Shown here: positions 61,050-64,000 of the stretch, piece after piece
Layout: the number at the start of each line of letters is the position of its first letter
Position numbering within the stretch: position 1 is the first letter of the stretch
Assembly: GCF_025464955.1 (NCBI RefSeq)
Contig: NZ_JAODNM010000062.1
Location: 1-64,000 of the forward strand
Direction of reading: 5' to 3'
DNA: 64,000 bases
DNA from: Amycolatopsis sp.
GTDB lineage: Bacteria > Actinomycetota > Actinomycetes > Mycobacteriales > Pseudonocardiaceae
Notes under the pieces: generated by a model
Seen by the model: the letters and a program-made list of their open reading frames with translations, nothing else
The model's database searches: none
What the model was told of the DNA's origin: nothing
Position numbers and translations under genes: made by a program

Positions 61050-61949
61050 ATGGGTGCGGAATTCTCACTGAGAAGGTTCCTGACCGATTTGGGAAATGTC
61101 GCCACGGTACTCGACGCTCCATTCTCGGAGCCGGCGAACCGGCGGGCGCTGCAGGTGTACGCGGACAGGTTCATCGATGGCCCGGTTTTGCTCCGGACCA
61201 CCGACCGGCCCGGCGATCCGCTCAATTACCGGTTTTATGCGCGTAAGCGCAAGGACACGGTCGGCGTCGCGGTGGGTGCCGGGTTGCTCACCGCGAACGC
61301 GAGCCTGGTGCCGCTGATCCAGTCGTGGAGCGCGCTCCACGGCGGACGTCCGGAGCAGTCCTGCGACTTCGACGCGGGCCGCGGCTTGGCCAAGACCTGT
61401 GTCTATCTCGGGGGTACGATCCCACTCGACGACGTCCTCGGCGTCCGCGGAGTGCCGCGCACGGTCCGGCGGCACGCTCCGTTGTTCGCCGACCTCGCGC
61501 TGACGAGCTGCCGGCACGTCTCCGTCGACTACCTCAACAACGCGGTGACGCTCTATTTCCGCGCGCCGGGGCCGCTGACCGACGAGCAGTGCGTCCGGTT
61601 CACGCAAATAGTGGACGCGACTCCGCCGGAAAGGAAGCTTGCTCAGGAAATGCAGCGCTACCTTCGGGTTCGGGCATACACGTTCTCGGTCACTATTTCG
61701 GTCGAGACGGGGAAGCTGGAGCGGGTGGGGTTCTACGCGGTCAAGCTTCCGGCGGGCAACTTTCCGAAGATCAACGGCAGGCTTTCGCTGTTCTTTTTCC
61801 TCGCGCCGTCCTACGACGCCGAGGAGTCGAACGCGGTGCGATGGTCATTCGGTGGCGGCGGCAAGACCTACGTCGAGGCCGAACGAAGCTGCTTCAGCGG
61901 TGTCTCCGCCGCGCAGCCGATGCCGAGAGTAATCCACGCCGCCGGCTGA
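61050..61949 (+). CDS. ABBA-type aromatic prenyltransferase (NphB/CloQ-like)
   Basis: A 299-residue soluble enzyme of the PT-barrel fold that transfers an isoprenoid diphosphate to an aromatic acceptor without an Asp-rich motif. Family landmarks are FLTDLGNVATVLDAPFSEPA, RGLAKTCVYLGGTIPLDDVL (basic and aromatic pocket residues), RHVSVDYLNNAVTLYFRAPG and YTFSVTISVETGKLERVGFY. ATG61050 has GGAGGCGGG upstream; an open frame extends further but is not family-like. An MFS exporter and an SDR gene follow on the same strand, so it may be part of a natural-product pathway. Confidence 0.85.
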   Translation: MGAEFSLRRFLTDLGNVATVLDAPFSEPANRRALQVYADRFIDGPVLLRTTDRPGDPLNYRFYARKRKDTVGVAVGAGLLTANASLVPLIQSWSALHGGRPEQSCDFDAGRGLAKTCVYLGGTIPLDDVLGVRGVPRTVRRHAPLFADLALTSCRHVSVDYLNNAVTLYFRAPGPLTDEQCVRFTQIVDATPPERKLAQEMQRYLRVRAYTFSVTISVETGKLERVGFYAVKLPAGNFPKINGRLSLFFFLAPSYDAEESNAVRWSFGGGGKTYVEAERSCFSGVSAAQPMPRVIHAAG

Positions 61950-62029
61950 TCACTCCATTTGGTCCTTCCTAACGCGACGTTGACCTGCGACGATCGCTCG
62001 ACCAAACGGAGGCGGCGAGGGGGACGGCG

Positions 62030-63277
62030 ATGAGCTCGGCCGACATCACGTCCGACACCGAGTCGCAGCCCGTGCGCCCGGTCTCAAGGGCGTGGACAGG
62101 TCGCTTCACCTTGTTGTGGTTCGGGTTCTGGCTGGCCTGGCTGGTGCCCGTCCAGCTGCTCCTGCCTAACCAGCTCGCCGCGCTCGACAGCGTCCACAAG
62201 GTCCGCGACTTCGCGGTGATCAACGGGCTCGCGGGCGTGGTGGCGTTGATCGCGTTGCCGGTCTGCGGGGCGCTGTGTGACCACACCAGGTCGCGGTTCG
62301 GCCGACGTCGAGTGTGGATGGCCGCCGGCATCGTCGTGTTCGTGGTGGCGCTCGCGCTGACCGGGCTGCAGGGCTCATGGGGCGGCGTCGCGGTCTGCTG
62401 GCTGGTGGCTTCGCTCGGCTTCTCGATGTCTTCGGCGGGGTTGACGGCCGCGGTGGCGGACCAGGTGCCGGAGAACCAGCGCGGCAAGGTTTCGGCGGCG
62501 ATGTTCGGTCCCCAGGCGGTCGGGATCCTGGTCGGGCTCGTGGTGGTCACCCAGCTGATCACCGGGACGATCACCGGCTACCTGCTGCTCGCGGTGGTCG
62601 CGGTCGTCTGCGCGACGCCGTTCGTGCTGCGTTACCGCGAATCTGCCGGTAACCAGCCGAAACTGCCGCTGTCCGTGCGCACCCTCACCGACAGTATGTG
62701 GGTCAGCCCGCGGGCCAACCCGGATTTCGCCTGGGCGTTCGGCGGCCGGTTGATGGTCAACTTCGGCAACGCACTGTCCACTACGTACCTGCTGTACTTC
62801 TTCACCGACAGCCTCAAGCTGGCCGATCCGGACAACGCGCTGCTGGTCGCCACCGCCATCTACCTCGTGTTCACGCTGCTCGCGACCTACCTCGGCGGCG
62901 CCGCGTCGGACCGCACCGGCCGTCGCCGGATCTTCGTCGCCAGCGCGTCGTGTCTGCAGGCGATCGCCGCGCTGCTGCTGGTCATCTGGCCCAGTTTCAC
63001 CACCGCGGAGATCGCCGCGGGCTTCCTCGGCGCGGGGTACGGCGCGTTCCTGTCGGTCGACCAGGCGCTGGTCATCCAGGTGCTGCCGGACGCGGAGAGC
63101 CGCGCGAAGGACCTCGGGATCATGAACGTCGGCACCAATGTGCCCCAGTCGCTGGCCCCGCTGGCCGCGGCGCTGGTCATCACTGTCCTCGGTGGATACA
63201 CCGTGCTGTTCGCCGTCGCGGGGGTGGCCACGTTGATCGGCGCCGCGATGGTCTATCGCGTGCGTTCCGTCCGATGA
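62030..63277 (+). CDS. MFS transporter
   Basis: A 415-residue 12-segment secondary transporter. Loop 2-3 carries CGALCDHTRSRFGRRRVWMA (motif A) and the symmetric loop 8-9 carries GGAASDRTGRRRIFVAS. The VGTNVPQSLAPLAAALVITV segment is near the end. The ATG follows CGAGGGGG and lies 80 bases after the prenyltransferase stop. By position it could export a prenylated product; nothing in the sequence fixes the substrate. Confidence 0.85.
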   Translation: MSSADITSDTESQPVRPVSRAWTGRFTLLWFGFWLAWLVPVQLLLPNQLAALDSVHKVRDFAVINGLAGVVALIALPVCGALCDHTRSRFGRRRVWMAAGIVVFVVALALTGLQGSWGGVAVCWLVASLGFSMSSAGLTAAVADQVPENQRGKVSAAMFGPQAVGILVGLVVVTQLITGTITGYLLLAVVAVVCATPFVLRYRESAGNQPKLPLSVRTLTDSMWVSPRANPDFAWAFGGRLMVNFGNALSTTYLLYFFTDSLKLADPDNALLVATAIYLVFTLLATYLGGAASDRTGRRRIFVASASCLQAIAALLLVIWPSFTTAEIAAGFLGAGYGAFLSVDQALVIQVLPDAESRAKDLGIMNVGTNVPQSLAPLAAALVITVLGGYTVLFAVAGVATLIGAAMVYRVRSVR

Positions 63278-63290
63278 GCTGGGGGGTGAC

Positions 63291-64000
63291 GTGGTGAGGC
63301 GATCGGTCGACCTTCGCGGCGCGCACGCGATCGTCACCGGCGGCTCCAGCGGAATCGGGCTCGAGACCGCTCGGCAGCTGGCCGGTCGCGGGGCGACGGT
63401 CTCGTTGATCGCCCGTGGCGAGTCCCGGCTGGAGGCCGCCGCGGACGACCTGCGCCACGGGGGAGCGACGGTGCAGACGCGGGCTGTCGACGTGTCCGAG
63501 GCCGACGCGCTCAGATCGGCGATCGGGGAGCTGGCCGACGCTGCTGGGCCGTGCGAAGTCCTCGTCGCCTGCGCCGGAGTCGCCCGCCCGGGCCGGTTCA
63601 CCGAGCTGTCCGACGAAGTGTTCCGGGAAATGATGGAGATCGACTACTTCGGGACGTTGACCGCGATGAGGGCCGTCGTGCCCGGCATGATCGCGCGCGG
63701 CCGGGGGAGCGTCGTCGCCGTTTCTTCGGCCGTCGCGCTGATCGGCCTCTTCGGCTACTCGGCGTACACCCCGGCCAAGTACGCGGTCCGCGGGCTGATG
63801 GAGTCGCTGCGAGCCGAGCTGAAACCGCACGGTGTCCACGCCGCCATCGTCTACCCGCTCGACACCGACACCCCGCAGTACGTCGAAGAGCAGCAGTACA
63901 AACCCGCCGAGCTGCAGGCCCTCAACGGCGGCTTCCGCTTGCTCAGCCCGCAGGAAGTCGCGAAGGCGATCCTCACCGGCATCGATCGCCGCCGCTTCGC
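63291..64000 (+). CDS. Short-chain dehydrogenase/reductase, partial
   Basis: The first 236 codons of an SDR running off the window. Cofactor motif TGGSSGIG is near residue 16, VACAGVARPG near 92, active-site Ser in VVAVSSAVAL near 145 and YTPAKYAV near 160. Length and the PLDTDTPQYVEEQ segment resemble 3-ketodihydrosphingosine reductase-like SDRs. GTG63291 or GTG63294, with GGGGGG upstream, lies 13 bases after the MFS stop, so the two are co-transcribed. Confidence 0.85.
   Translation, partial: MVRRSVDLRGAHAIVTGGSSGIGLETARQLAGRGATVSLIARGESRLEAAADDLRHGGATVQTRAVDVSEADALRSAIGELADAAGPCEVLVACAGVARPGRFTELSDEVFREMMEIDYFGTLTAMRAVVPGMIARGRGSVVAVSSAVALIGLFGYSAYTPAKYAVRGLMESLRAELKPHGVHAAIVYPLDTDTPQYVEEQQYKPAELQALNGGFRLLSPQEVAKAILTGIDRRRF

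Noticed and set aside
1..64000. CRISPR array, rRNA genes, riboswitch
   Set aside because: Looked for on both strands. I saw no regularly spaced repeats, no rRNA signature and no convincing riboswitch leader.

Overview
The window is high-GC DNA with GTG and TTG starts, Shine-Dalgarno-rich leaders and a typical actinobacterial gene set: an iron-regulated Efe system, a type VII secretion-type toxin locus, a PGPGW membrane protein, a DyP peroxidase and an ABBA prenyltransferase. It probably comes from a Pseudonocardiaceae-like filamentous actinobacterium, perhaps near Amycolatopsis. That placement is an inference from gene content and short hairpin repeats, not from a database match.

Bases 1-40,050 look like an accessory, partly decaying region. 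It opens with a lone serine recombinase, an alpha/beta hydrolase divergent from an AraC regulator, and an IS481-family element inserted in an aldo/keto reductase remnant. From 6 to 9.3 kb several genes each carry one frameshift. Next come an MFS exporter, a membrane diguanylate cyclase, a serine hydrolase, a DnaE2 polymerase that keeps its SOS box but lacks its C-terminal quarter, a low-GC stretch with a split pro-peptide/trypsin-like protease pair, and a TetR-controlled catabolic regulon (20.1-27.3 kb) interrupted by a MITE. At 28.8-31.9 kb is a type VII-secreted NucA/NucB-like DNase toxin locus with candidate immunity genes; the toxin has an in-frame amber codon. A beta-helix membrane protein follows, then an ABC-three-component (ABC-3C) conflict system (34.8-38.5 kb). 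The region ends at the 3' end of a tRNA-Ala(GGC) gene, a usual integration site.

Bases 40,127-64,000 look more like stable chromosome. There are two translationally coupled sigma factors, then a compact minus-strand operon with a secreted cupredoxin with a cysteine-rich tail, a 31-residue peptide, a PaaK-like adenylate-forming enzyme and a polytopic membrane protein. I see this operon as the best candidate for an undescribed system. Next are cell-envelope proteins, an S53 peptidase, an Efe iron-uptake operon (EfeU-EfeO fusion plus EfeB) behind an IdeR/DmdR-type box, a cupin, an ATP-grasp gene with an in-frame stop, an MGH1-type glycosidase, an ArsR/AHSA1 pair, a deletion scar joining a TetR fragment to a Baeyer-Villiger monooxygenase fragment, and finally flavin reductase, ABBA prenyltransferase, MFS transporter and SDR genes that may belong to a natural-product locus running off the right edge.

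Reading frames were checked by eye. At least four frameshifts and three in-frame stops are proposed from protein continuity across frames. They could be real decay or sequencing errors.
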